From Rummeliibacillus pycnus_B (GTDB lineage Bacteria; Bacillota; Bacilli; Bacillales_A; Planococcaceae), in the NCBI RefSeq assembly GCF_050459865.1, contig NZ_JBCMNM010000012.1, forward strand, positions 124,001-188,000: a stretch of 64,000 bases of DNA. Reading direction: 5' to 3'. The notes under the pieces are model-generated. The model did not search any database and was not told where the DNA came from. It saw only the letters and a program-made list of their open reading frames with translations. Below, in pieces: positions 24,058 through 32,322 of the stretch. How positions within the stretch are numbered: position 1 is the first letter of the stretch; the number at the start of each line of letters is the position of its first letter. The position numbers and the translations under genes are program-made.

Positions 24058-25245
24058 TTACTTTCCAGTAGGGGAAAGTTGCTTAACCGCTTGTTCTAAC
24101 TGAAGCAGAGCTTTTTCCATAGTAGCGCGGGGACATGCAATATTCATTCTCATAAAGCCTTCTCCCCCTGGACCAAAAATGTGACCTTCATTCAAGGCCA
24201 ATCTTGCTTTTTGCAGCATAAACTGATCTAATTCTTCCATATTAAATCCAAGTTCCCGGAAATCCAGCCATAACAGGTAAGTCCCCTCTGGTTCGATAAG
24301 TTTGATTTGTGGGATATTATTTTTCAAATACGATTCAACAAAATCAACATTTCCTTTTAAATAATCCATCAGCTGATCCAGCCATTCTTCCCCGAATCGA
24401 TAGGCACTTTCCAAAGCTGCTATGCCAAACGGGGTTGCCGATCCAATGCCTATACTGTTGATTTCACGATTATAACGTTCTCTCAAATCACGATTTGGAA
24501 TAATGACAACAGCGGTTTGTACTCCCCAAATATTAAAAGTCTTACTTGGCGAAAAACATGTAATGGTCTGTTGTGCCAGCGCTTCTGAAATCGAAGCGAT
24601 TGGTATTTGTTTATACTCTTTGTAGACGAGATCAAAATGAATTTCGTCCGAAACAATCAAAATATTATTTTTAAGACAGATTTCTCCAAGACGCATAAGC
24701 TCTTCTTGTCTCCATACCCTTCCCACGGGATTATGCGGGCTGCAAAGGATTAACATTTTAACCGAAGGATCAAGCTGAGCCTCTAAATCTGCAAAATCCA
24801 TCGTGTATCGTCCATCCTTAAAGGAAAGAGGGTTATTCACAACCGTACGTCCTTGTGATTCAATCACTCGGAAAAACTGGTGGTAGACCGGTGATTGAAC
24901 GATGATCTTATCACCCGGCTGAGTTAATGAACGCAGGAGTAATGCCAAAGCCGGAATAACGCCAGGGCTATGGGTGATCCATTCCTTTTTAATCGACCAT
25001 TGATGCCTTCGTGACACCCAATCAACAATGGTTTCAAAATACGAGCTCGGGTGATAGGTGTAACCATATATACCGTGTTCTACCCTTTCCATTAAGGCCT
25101 CAATAACAGCAGGTGGTGCCATAAAGTCCATGTCGGCCACCCACATGGGCAGGACATCATTCACACCAAAGCGTTTCTCAAGGCCATCCCACTTATCGCA
25201 AGCCGTTTTCATCCGGTTAATTTCCTGATCGAAGTTGTATTTCAT
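24058..25245 (-). CDS. patB: PatB/MalY-type PLP C-S lyase (copy 2)
   Basis: A 395-residue enzyme with the canonical PatB/MalY blocks: LPMWVADMDFMAPPAV, GIYGYTYHPSSYF, SPHNPVGRVWRQEEL, SDEIHFDLVYK, Schiff-base lysine in FSPSKTFNIWG near residue 235, and FMRMNIACPRATMEKAL. It should release sulfide, pyruvate and ammonia from cysteine, or homocysteine from cystathionine. It is the first gene of a two-gene unit with cysteine dioxygenase, behind a sigma-54 promoter. It is a paralogue, not a close copy, of the enzyme at 20515. Confidence 0.9.
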   Translation of the reverse strand: MKYNFDQEINRMKTACDKWDGLEKRFGVNDVLPMWVADMDFMAPPAVIEALMERVEHGIYGYTYHPSSYFETIVDWVSRRHQWSIKKEWITHSPGVIPALALLLRSLTQPGDKIIVQSPVYHQFFRVIESQGRTVVNNPLSFKDGRYTMDFADLEAQLDPSVKMLILCSPHNPVGRVWRQEELMRLGEICLKNNILIVSDEIHFDLVYKEYKQIPIASISEALAQQTITCFSPSKTFNIWGVQTAVVIIPNRDLRERYNREINSIGIGSATPFGIAALESAYRFGEEWLDQLMDYLKGNVDFVESYLKNNIPQIKLIEPEGTYLLWLDFRELGFNMEELDQFMLQKARLALNEGHIFGPGGEGFMRMNIACPRATMEKALLQLEQAVKQLSPTGK

Positions 25246-25284
25246 TTCGCTCCCCCTAACTAGTAACTCTTACACCAAACTATT

Positions 25285-25303
25285 ATGCAAATATCATGCC
25301 AAA
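25285..25303 (-). promoter_or_regulatory. Sigma-54 promoter of patB-cysteine dioxygenase
   Basis: Minus-strand TTTGGCATGATATTTGCAT: -24 GG and -12 GC in correct register, about 42 bases before the patB start. Confidence 0.8.
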
Positions 25304-25498
25304 ATAAAAACTTCCCTTAATCAACCAAGAATGGTGAAATTTTTGTTGATACAACACTGTTTGATTATTTTCATTTATGGGAATAACCCATTACTTTTGC
25401 TGAAATCTTAGCAAAAGTGAAAAAATTCATCTCACATTCGAAAAAAAATCCTTCCTTGTACATAAAAGTTAAGGAAGAATTTCCAGAGAATATTCAAA

Positions 25499-25531
25499 AA
25501 AAAGATTGCAAATGTGATTTGCAATCCTAGG
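25499..25531 (-). terminator. Terminator of the ABC importer operon
   Basis: GATTGCAAAT and ATTTGCAATC stem followed by TTTTTTT on the minus strand, 8 bases after the ATPase stop. A nearly identical hairpin ends the sigma-54 activator gene at 28124-28155. Confidence 0.75.
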
Positions 25532-25538
25532 GCCTTAC

Positions 25539-26282
25539 CTATGAACAAAGTTTATTGAGAAATTGTAATGTCCGTTCATTCCCTGTATGTTCAAAAATTT
25601 GTTGAGGTGTTCCTTCTTCAACGATTACACCTTTATCAATAAATACAACTTTATCCGCTGCTTCTCGCGCAAAATTCATTTCATGTGTCACTACAACCAT
25701 GGTCATTCCTTCTTTTGCAAGTTCCTTCATGACCTTTAGAACCTCACCTACTAACTCAGGATCTAACGCGGAAGTAGGTTCATCAAAAAGGAGGACTTCA
25801 GGTTCCATTGCCATCGCACGTGCGATTCCTACACGTTGCTGTTGTCCACCGGATAGTTGGGATGGATAGTGGTTTGCCCTTTCCGATAATCCTACCTTTT
25901 CCAGCAATTGAAGAGCCTTCGTACGAGAGGCTTCCTTGTCTTGTTTACGAACGTAAACAAGACCTTCCATAACATTTTCAAGTGCAGTCATATGAGGGAA
26001 CAAATTGTAACCTTGGAAAACCATACCTGTTTGTTGACGGAACTTAATCACTTGATCTTTTGGAACTGGTTTTTTTTCCTGAAAATCCATAGAAAACTTT
26101 CCGAGCTTAATAGTCCCTTTTGTAGGCGCTTCCAATAAATTCAGACAACGTAACAAAGTTGTTTTCCCTGAACCTGATGGCCCAATTATACAAACTGTAT
26201 TGCCTTCCTCAATTTTTAGATCGATTCCCTTTAAAACCTCTGTTTGTCCAAATTGTTTATGAAGGTTCTTTATTTCAATCAT
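25539..26282 (-). CDS. Amino-acid ABC importer ATPase (cystine type)
   Basis: A 247-residue ABC ATPase: Walker A GPSGSGKTT near residue 33, Q-loop MVFQGYNLFPHMT, signature LSGGQQQR, Walker B VLLFDEPTSALDP, H-loop VVVTHEM. Closest in type to TcyC/GlnQ polar amino-acid importers. It powers uptake through the permease encoded 20 bases upstream, with the binding lipoprotein before it. Setting among cysteine-degrading genes makes cystine or another sulfur amino acid the likely cargo. Confidence 0.85.
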   Translation of the reverse strand: MIEIKNLHKQFGQTEVLKGIDLKIEEGNTVCIIGPSGSGKTTLLRCLNLLEAPTKGTIKLGKFSMDFQEKKPVPKDQVIKFRQQTGMVFQGYNLFPHMTALENVMEGLVYVRKQDKEASRTKALQLLEKVGLSERANHYPSQLSGGQQQRVGIARAMAMEPEVLLFDEPTSALDPELVGEVLKVMKELAKEGMTMVVVTHEMNFAREAADKVVFIDKGVIVEEGTPQQIFEHTGNERTLQFLNKLCS

Positions 26283-26302
26283 GTAATATTCCCCCTATCA
26301 AA

Positions 26303-26986
26303 TTAGCCCACCACATAACGATCAAGTCTTTTTTCCATACGTCCTTGAGCGTTAGAAAGAACGGTACTGAAAATCAAATAAATAAATCCTGCTAGACAAT
26401 AGAGTACCAATGGTTCATAGGTTGTTGCGGTAATTTGCTGAGCAACTCTAAACATTTCAGTCACCGTAATGGCAGCGGCCAAAGATGTATCCTTTACCAA
26501 GCTAATAAAACTGTTTGACAAAGGCGGGACAGATACCCTTGTTGCCTGAGGGAGAATAATTCTTTTTAATGCCTGCGGATAGCTCATCCCAATAGAATAA
26601 GCTGCCTCCCATTGACCTTTGGGAATGGAGAGTATAGCCGCACGAATAATCTCTGAATTATAGGCGCCAACACTAATCGTAAAACCGATAATCGCTGCAG
26701 GAAGGGGGCTAATCGTGATGCCTATACTCGGAAGGCCATAGAAAATGATAAACAACTGAACAAGCAGCGGTGTTCCTCTAATCACCCACACATAAAATCT
26801 TGCAATACCGTCTAGAAGTTTAATTCCCGAGATTCGGGCTAATGCCGTAAGTAAAGCAAGAAGGAGTCCCAGAAAAAAGGATACTAATGTCAAGGGAACT
26901 GTAAATGCAACCCCAGCTTTTAACATCGGTAAAAAGGAATTTACAATGATGTCAACAATTCGGACCATTCTTTCATCAGCAAACAT
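26303..26986 (-). CDS. Amino-acid ABC importer permease (cystine type)
   Basis: A 227-residue membrane protein with about five helices. The EAA loop that contacts the ATPase reads SIPKGQWEAAYSIGMSYPQA, followed by LKRIILPQA. The opening AGVAFTVPLTLVSFFLGLLLA and RGTPLLVQLFIIFYGLP are typical of the His/Glu/Gln/Arg permease family. It starts 12 bases after the binding-protein gene ends. Only one permease is encoded, so it should form a homodimer. Confidence 0.85.
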   Translation of the reverse strand: MFADERMVRIVDIIVNSFLPMLKAGVAFTVPLTLVSFFLGLLLALLTALARISGIKLLDGIARFYVWVIRGTPLLVQLFIIFYGLPSIGITISPLPAAIIGFTISVGAYNSEIIRAAILSIPKGQWEAAYSIGMSYPQALKRIILPQATRVSVPPLSNSFISLVKDTSLAAAITVTEMFRVAQQITATTYEPLVLYCLAGFIYLIFSTVLSNAQGRMEKRLDRYVVG

Positions 26987-26998
26987 GTAGACCCCTCC

Positions 26999-27820
26999 CT
27001 ATTTTGAAACATCTTTTCCAAAGTATTTTTGTGAAATACTTAAATATTTTCCATCTTTCATCATGTCGGAAAGCGCTTTATTTATGCCCTCTACCATTTC
27101 TTTATTCCCTTTTCTCATCATGATTCCCATTTTTGCCGGATCATCAAGTTCTGCTACAGACTTAATCGGTGCATCAGGTTTTTGCTTTTTGAAATCTAGG
27201 TAGGATAGTCCGTCATTTACAACCGCATCCGCACGTTTTGAAAGTAATAAATCAATGGATTGATTAAAACCTTCTACTCCAACGATCTCAGCACCATAAG
27301 ATGCTGCTATATCTTTATAGTTACTAGTTAATGTCTGACCTGATTTTTTTCCTTTCAAATCTTCAAATTTTTTAATCGTATTATTGTCCTTGTGAACAAT
27401 TAAGAAAGGTTTTGACAAAATATATGGCTCGGAAAAATCGTATTTTTTTTGGCGGTCAGGAGTAATTCCTACGTTATTGGCAATAATATCGAACCGCTTT
27501 GAATCGAGCCCTGCGAACATACCGTCCCATTGGGTTTCAATGAATTCCGCTTTTACACCAAGTCTTTTTGCAACTTCCTCCGCTATTTCAACATCAAAAC
27601 CGGTTAACTTCCCTGAAGAATCATGGTAGCTAAAAGGTGCAAAGGTTCCTTCTGTTCCAATTTTAATGGTCCCACTCGATTTAATTTGCTCTAGCAAATT
27701 CTTACTCTCATCTGCCTGTTTGCCTGATTGACTTGCTGTCTGCTTTTCGGTATTTCCGCATGCAGATAATACAAATGCTACCAGTATCGAAAAAGCGATG
27801 ATGATAAAACTCTTTTTCAT
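26999..27820 (-). CDS. Amino-acid ABC importer binding lipoprotein (cystine type)
   Basis: A 273-residue lipoprotein: signal peptide with lipobox LSAC (Cys 21), then a family 3 solute-binding domain (GTIKIGTEGTFAPFSYHDSS, LTGFDVEIAEEVAKRLGVKA, DGMFAGLDSKRFDIIANNVG, PDRQKKYDFSEPY). The Arg-Asp pair expected for binding amino-acid carboxyl and amino groups appears present. It captures the substrate outside the membrane and hands it to the permease. First gene of a three-gene operon with its own sigma-54 promoter about 130 bases upstream. Confidence 0.85.
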   Translation of the reverse strand: MKKSFIIIAFSILVAFVLSACGNTEKQTASQSGKQADESKNLLEQIKSSGTIKIGTEGTFAPFSYHDSSGKLTGFDVEIAEEVAKRLGVKAEFIETQWDGMFAGLDSKRFDIIANNVGITPDRQKKYDFSEPYILSKPFLIVHKDNNTIKKFEDLKGKKSGQTLTSNYKDIAASYGAEIVGVEGFNQSIDLLLSKRADAVVNDGLSYLDFKKQKPDAPIKSVAELDDPAKMGIMMRKGNKEMVEGINKALSDMMKDGKYLSISQKYFGKDVSK

Positions 27821-27945
27821 AAATAATTTCCCCCTAAACTTTTTAATAGAATGGATGATTTGTAAAATTCCAATTTCATTTTTCTATATAGTTTTAATAT
27901 TCAGAAAACTTTACCTATATTCCTCCTCCTTTTCGTTTTCTTAAT

Positions 27946-27964
27946 ATGCAAGAGTTGTGCCAAA
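27946..27964 (-). promoter_or_regulatory. Sigma-54 promoter of the ABC importer operon
   Basis: Minus-strand TTTGGCACAACTCTTGCAT, good -24/-12 match. A 17-bp palindrome TTTCTAATTATTAGAAA at 28089-28105, about 127 bases upstream, is a candidate activator site. The gap 27821-28164 has no gene. Confidence 0.85.
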
Positions 27965-28123
27965 ATTAAATCCTTGTTAATTCAACATTCTTACGATTGA
28001 ACGAGTTGAGAAATTCCCATTTCCGCGAAGAATATAGTAAAGACCTACCGCTCTGCACTGTTTTTCGGTTCCCAAATTCGAAAAAATATTTCTAATTATT
28101 AGAAACATTCCACGTAAATACGA

Positions 28124-28155
28124 AAAAAGATTGCAAATTAAATTTGCAATCTTTG
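28124..28155 (-). terminator. Terminator of the sigma-54 activator gene
   Basis: AAAGATTGCAAAT and ATTTGCAATCTTT perfect stem, TTTTTTCG on the minus strand, nine bases after the stop codon. Confidence 0.8.
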
Positions 28156-28164
28156 ATAAAGTAA

Positions 28165-29610
28165 TCAAACTTTTAGATTGTATCGTTCTAGCTTACGATA
28201 AAGTGTCGATAAACTAATTTTCAATTCTTCCGATACTTTTTCTTTTTCTTTTCTATCTTGACCACCTAGAAAGAAACTTTGGATAATGGATTTTTCATAT
28301 TCGGCCACCATCTCATCTAAACTTAACCCGCCGGTATGAATAGGTGATTGAAATTGGTACAAATAATCCGGAAGATCATGAAAGCCAAGTACATCCGACT
28401 CCGCCATATTCACCATATACTCCACAACATTTTCCAGCTGTCTAATATTCCCGGGCCAATCATATTGGATTAGCCATTGTTCTAATTGTGGATCCATCGT
28501 TAAGTACGGTCGATTTAAGTTCGAACCATACTTACAAATGAAGTACTGGAGAAAGAAGGGAATGTCTTCCCTCCTCTCCTTCAATAACTTTGTATGCAGC
28601 GGGATCACATTGATTCGATAATATAAATCCTCACGGAAAGTACCGTTTTGAACCATTTCTTCTAAATTGCGATGTGTTGCCGTTATCAAACGAACATTTA
28701 CAGGCAGTGGTTTGATTCCTCCCACTCTTTCAATCTGTCTTTCCTGTAATACCCTGAGAAGTTTAGGCTGCATGGAAAGAGGAAGATCTCCTATTTCATC
28801 AAGAAAGAGGGTTCCATTATTTGCCACCTCAAATTTCCCTGCTTTTCCTTCACGGTTTGCCCCGGTAAAAGCCCCGCCTACATAGCCAAATAATTCACTT
28901 TCTAGTAAACTCTCCGGTATTGCGGCACAATTAACCGCAACAAAGGGGTGGATATTCCGATTCCCTTCATAATGAATGGCCTTTGCCAATACTTCTTTCC
29001 CCGTTCCCGTTCCACCTCTAATTAAAACATTTGCCGTACTATTTACGATACGCTTGGCTTTACGTATCACATCTTTCATACCCTCATTTTTGCTGCTTAA
29101 GTTTTCAAAGGTAATGACTTTATTTGAATTTAAAGCATCTTCGTATAAATTGCATTTTCCTTGGAATCTACCATTCTGCGAGATTAACGGGGATTCAACT
29201 ACAAGACTTAGATGTTGGAGAAATTCCTTGAGTGATTCAGCATTTTCGATCATCTTTTCTTTTTGTTCTATAGAAAAGCCCATGAGCCCTATGGCTCCTA
29301 ATGTTTCACTTCCCTTGACGATTGGAAAACCAATGGTTGCTGTCTCTTTACATTCCTTAAAAAATTTACAGTTCATACAGTGGGAATCATTTTTAATGAC
29401 ATCATAGGTCATATCGGGTCTGCCAGTCTTCATTACAGCCCGCAATAAGGAGCCATCAGGTGCGGGTTTGCCAATTTGATGTTGATAACTTCCTGTTCCA
29501 CTAACCCGATTACCGTTTCGATCAAGTATGGTTATATCAAAACCAAGTACCGCTGTAAGATTTTCTGAAAATATTTGAATAAATTCCTGATTTCGAGTGA
29601 TCCCTCTCAC
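28165..29610 (-). CDS. Sigma-54-dependent activator with cysteine-containing sensor domain
   Basis: A 481-residue enhancer-binding protein. Residues 1-150 form a GAF-like sensor that carries CMNCKFFKEC (Cys-x2-Cys-x5-Cys). Then the AAA+ domain: Walker A GGTGTGKE, the sigma-54 contact loop ELFGYVGGAFTGANREG, Walker B GTLFLDEIGDLP, sensor RINVIPL. The contact loop has GAFTGA intact. The end is a Fis-type helix-turn-helix (SEELKISLSTLYRKLERYNL). GTG 29610 fits best: AGGAGG seven bases upstream. A sigma-54 promoter precedes its own gene, so positive feedback is expected. It should switch on the four other sigma-54 units in this block. Confidence 0.9.
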   Translation of the reverse strand: MRGITRNQEFIQIFSENLTAVLGFDITILDRNGNRVSGTGSYQHQIGKPAPDGSLLRAVMKTGRPDMTYDVIKNDSHCMNCKFFKECKETATIGFPIVKGSETLGAIGLMGFSIEQKEKMIENAESLKEFLQHLSLVVESPLISQNGRFQGKCNLYEDALNSNKVITFENLSSKNEGMKDVIRKAKRIVNSTANVLIRGGTGTGKEVLAKAIHYEGNRNIHPFVAVNCAAIPESLLESELFGYVGGAFTGANREGKAGKFEVANNGTLFLDEIGDLPLSMQPKLLRVLQERQIERVGGIKPLPVNVRLITATHRNLEEMVQNGTFREDLYYRINVIPLHTKLLKERREDIPFFLQYFICKYGSNLNRPYLTMDPQLEQWLIQYDWPGNIRQLENVVEYMVNMAESDVLGFHDLPDYLYQFQSPIHTGGLSLDEMVAEYEKSIIQSFFLGGQDRKEKEKVSEELKISLSTLYRKLERYNLKV

Positions 29611-29669
29611 GTTTTCTCCTCCTACGAGCTTCAAGTGCTTTTAAATTTTTCCTTGTGATATTTCTCTAT

Positions 29670-29688
29670 GCAATTTTCAAGCCAACTT
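29670..29688 (-). promoter_or_regulatory. Sigma-54 promoter of the activator gene
   Basis: Minus-strand GTTGGCTTGAAAATTGCAT, about 62 bases before the GTG start. The -24 has CTT in place of CAC, the weakest of the five but still with GG and GC in register. Confidence 0.7.
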
Positions 29689-29855
29689 TAAATCCCCAAA
29701 AACATTATAAGAAAAAAAGAAAAACACCTATTATTTTGCCAATTTTTCTGTTTTTCCGTTATATTCGTTATATAAGAGATTATACTAAATTCCCAATAAT
29801 GAAAATACTTTTCCGGAAGTTGATAAAATTTTCAGACGTTTGAGTAACTAAAACA

Positions 29856-30851
29856 TCACTGAAAGAGCGAAGTTTTTGCATATAACGCTGGGGATCCTCC
29901 AGAATGCACAAATAGGATATTATCTTCCGGCTTAAAGAAGCCTTTTTGGATTAAATCAATGAGTCCCGCCGCAGCTTTACCAGTATAGACCGGATCCAGC
30001 AATATCCCTTCCGTTCTTGCCATGAGCTTGACCGCCTCCACCATTTCAGGCGTAGGTAAAGCATAGCCTGGTCCAACATACTCATCAAAACACATAATAG
30101 CCTCACGAGGGATTGAACTTGGGATGCCAATGTGTGCTGAAGTTTCTTTAACAAGCTGACAAACTTTCTCTTCTTGTTCTTCCTTACCTCTGCTTACGTT
30201 TATTCCAATTACCGGTATATTACTTCGGTTTCCATAAAAGCCCGTCACCAAACCTGCATGCATTCCTCCACTGCCGCTTACACAAACAACAGCATTCATG
30301 GAGACTCCTTGATCAAAGGTCTGTGCCAAAATCTCCTGAGCGCACGCAGCATATCCTGTTGCCCCAATACGATTCGATCCCCCAACCGGAATGATATATG
30401 GTGTATGTCCTTCTTCCGTTACCTCTTCCGCTACTTTCTGCATTTCTTTCATCAAGTCTGTCCCATTCGGTACAACCTTGACTTTTTCAGCGCCCAATAA
30501 ATGATAAAGAAAATAGTTCCCATTAAAATCCGGATCAGTATCGGATAAAAGCCCCTCTTCCAATACAAGAATGCACTTCATTTTCTCTTTTACCGATGCA
30601 GCCAGCGTCAAACGGCAATGATTGGATTGAATGCCTCCACAGGTAATTAACGTATCCGCACCTTTTTCCTTTGCATCTGCAACAAGGAACTCCAGCTTTC
30701 TTGTTTTATTTCCACCAGCCGTGAGCCCAAGTAAATCATCCCGTTTCATATAGATGGAAGGACCTCCAAGAACCTCAGAGAAATGGGATAATTTTTCAAT
30801 GGGTGTATAGGTGGTTGTATATCGCTTTCTAGGGAATTGTGCTAAATTCAT
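29856..30851 (-). CDS. dcyD: D-cysteine desulfhydrase
   Basis: A 331-residue fold-type II PLP enzyme. The lysine that holds PLP is in GLTAGGNKTRKLEFLV near residue 50, the phosphate loop in VSGSGGMHAGL, and ITCGGIQSNHCRLTLAA is the family signature shared with ACC deaminase. PLP and family blocks agree with D-cysteine desulfhydrase, giving pyruvate, sulfide and ammonia from D-cysteine; ACC deaminase cannot be fully excluded. It is last in the mgl-aminotransferase-dcyD unit, 82 bases after the aminotransferase. Confidence 0.85.
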   Translation of the reverse strand: MNLAQFPRKRYTTTYTPIEKLSHFSEVLGGPSIYMKRDDLLGLTAGGNKTRKLEFLVADAKEKGADTLITCGGIQSNHCRLTLAASVKEKMKCILVLEEGLLSDTDPDFNGNYFLYHLLGAEKVKVVPNGTDLMKEMQKVAEEVTEEGHTPYIIPVGGSNRIGATGYAACAQEILAQTFDQGVSMNAVVCVSGSGGMHAGLVTGFYGNRSNIPVIGINVSRGKEEQEEKVCQLVKETSAHIGIPSSIPREAIMCFDEYVGPGYALPTPEMVEAVKLMARTEGILLDPVYTGKAAAGLIDLIQKGFFKPEDNILFVHSGGSPALYAKTSLFQ

Positions 30852-30933
30852 ATAAAATTTCCTCCTGTAGCCTCTGTTGAATGCTAATTATATTTAAATG
30901 AACGAAAAGAGTGATGGAAAACCGTCTGATATA

Positions 30934-32241
30934 TCAAAGCTTTATATAACATTGATTCAATTCTTTACAAGACTGATAGATAAGTTCAAAAAGACAGTCT
31001 AGATCCTTTAATTCAACACAGGAAAATGCAATACGAAGGTCTGTTTTGGCAAGGGAGATGGTACCCACGCCGTACTGATTGAGCAAGTGGATCCTTAATG
31101 TTTCAGCATCGGAATGCTTTATACGAAGGCATACGAAATATCCAGAGTTGAATGGATAAGGTTCAAATTCATCCGCATATTTCCCGTCCGCTAAGATCTC
31201 TTTGACTCGTTTAGCCCTGTCTTCCATTACATTATTTCTCTCCTTGCGCTGCATATCAAATTCAGGATGTAACAAGGCATTCAAAATGATTGTTTGGGAA
31301 AGGTGCGGACTGCATGAGATGGTACTTCGAATGGAACCCATCGTCTTTTTCTCCAACGCTTCTAAAACCAGAGGATCCTGAACTCCAAATGTGAGAAATC
31401 CAACACGAAAACCCCAAGCATACTCTTCTTTCGTTGCCCCATCAATTTTAATGGGGAGGACACGCGGGTGTAATCCTACTAAACGAGCGAATATAGATTC
31501 CTTGATTGAATCTTCGTAATATAATCCAAAATAAGCATCGTCCATAACAGCAACAATATTAACCCCAAGATCCGCTGCCTGCTTGATGGCATCAAGAATT
31601 CCTTCTGCCTCTTTCTCCGTAGGTGTATACCCGGTAGGATTATGCGGAAAATTAAGCACAAGAATCGCTTTACCATTTTTGCAGGATAAAAGGGCATCCA
31701 GCAACCCTTCTACATTAAATTTGTTTGCTTTCGTAAATAAAGGATAGGTCACGGTCCCACAGTCGTGTCGGATGTTGAAAAGTATATGATAGTTATCCCA
31801 ATACTTATCCGGCAGAATTATCGAATCGCCTTTTTCCACAAACAAGTCGGATACGATACTCAAGCCATGGGTCAGTCCATTCGTCACAATCGGGTTTCCA
31901 AATTCCTTTCCTTCAAGGGATGGATTATCCTTTAGAAGCTTTTTTCTCCAAACCTCACGCAACTCCGGTTTTCCCGCGGGTGGTGCATACGGATACAGGT
32001 CTTCCGGATTATATGAGGAAAGGTTTTTATGAATTACGTCTATATAAATGGGATGTCCACCCTCTGTAGCCATCCCGATTGTTGCATTGAATCGGTCCGC
32101 TTTCCCCCTTGCCTCTCCAGCTTGGCTGACAATCCCTTTTGGGAAATACAAGGATTTTCCTAACAATGAAAACATCTCATATACTGGTTTATTTCGTTCT
32201 TCAATTACGTGATTTAATTCTAATGCCAATGGGTTTAGCAT
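30934..32241 (-). CDS. Class I/II PLP aminotransferase (paralogue of 3707-5002)
   Basis: A 435-residue aminotransferase sharing with the enzyme at 3707 the blocks YPYAPPAGKPELREVWRKKL, NPIVTNGLTHGLSIVSDLF, LNFPHNPTGYTP, DDAYFGLYYEDS and the lysine-bearing DGATKEEYAWGFRVGF. Identity looks high enough for a recent duplication. Inside a methionine and cysteine degradation operon it may transaminate methionine or a related amino acid; that is inference. ATG 32241 has GAGG nine bases upstream and is chosen over an in-frame GTG. Confidence 0.85.
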   Translation of the reverse strand: MLNPLALELNHVIEERNKPVYEMFSLLGKSLYFPKGIVSQAGEARGKADRFNATIGMATEGGHPIYIDVIHKNLSSYNPEDLYPYAPPAGKPELREVWRKKLLKDNPSLEGKEFGNPIVTNGLTHGLSIVSDLFVEKGDSIILPDKYWDNYHILFNIRHDCGTVTYPLFTKANKFNVEGLLDALLSCKNGKAILVLNFPHNPTGYTPTEKEAEGILDAIKQAADLGVNIVAVMDDAYFGLYYEDSIKESIFARLVGLHPRVLPIKIDGATKEEYAWGFRVGFLTFGVQDPLVLEALEKKTMGSIRSTISCSPHLSQTIILNALLHPEFDMQRKERNNVMEDRAKRVKEILADGKYADEFEPYPFNSGYFVCLRIKHSDAETLRIHLLNQYGVGTISLAKTDLRIAFSCVELKDLDCLFELIYQSCKELNQCYIKL

Positions 32242-32322
32242 TGTACACACCCTCTTTATCTAGTTAGATTTTTCTAGATCATATTTAACCTTAACACTCA
32301 ACAAATTCCACAAGCCTCACCG

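Noticed and set aside
27977..28168. Minus-strand open frame between ABC importer and activator
   Set aside because: It overlaps the sigma-54 promoter region and the terminator; no ribosome site or known domain.
29951..30154. Open frames inside dcyD and other large genes
   Set aside because: Shadows of the true genes in other frames without own signals.
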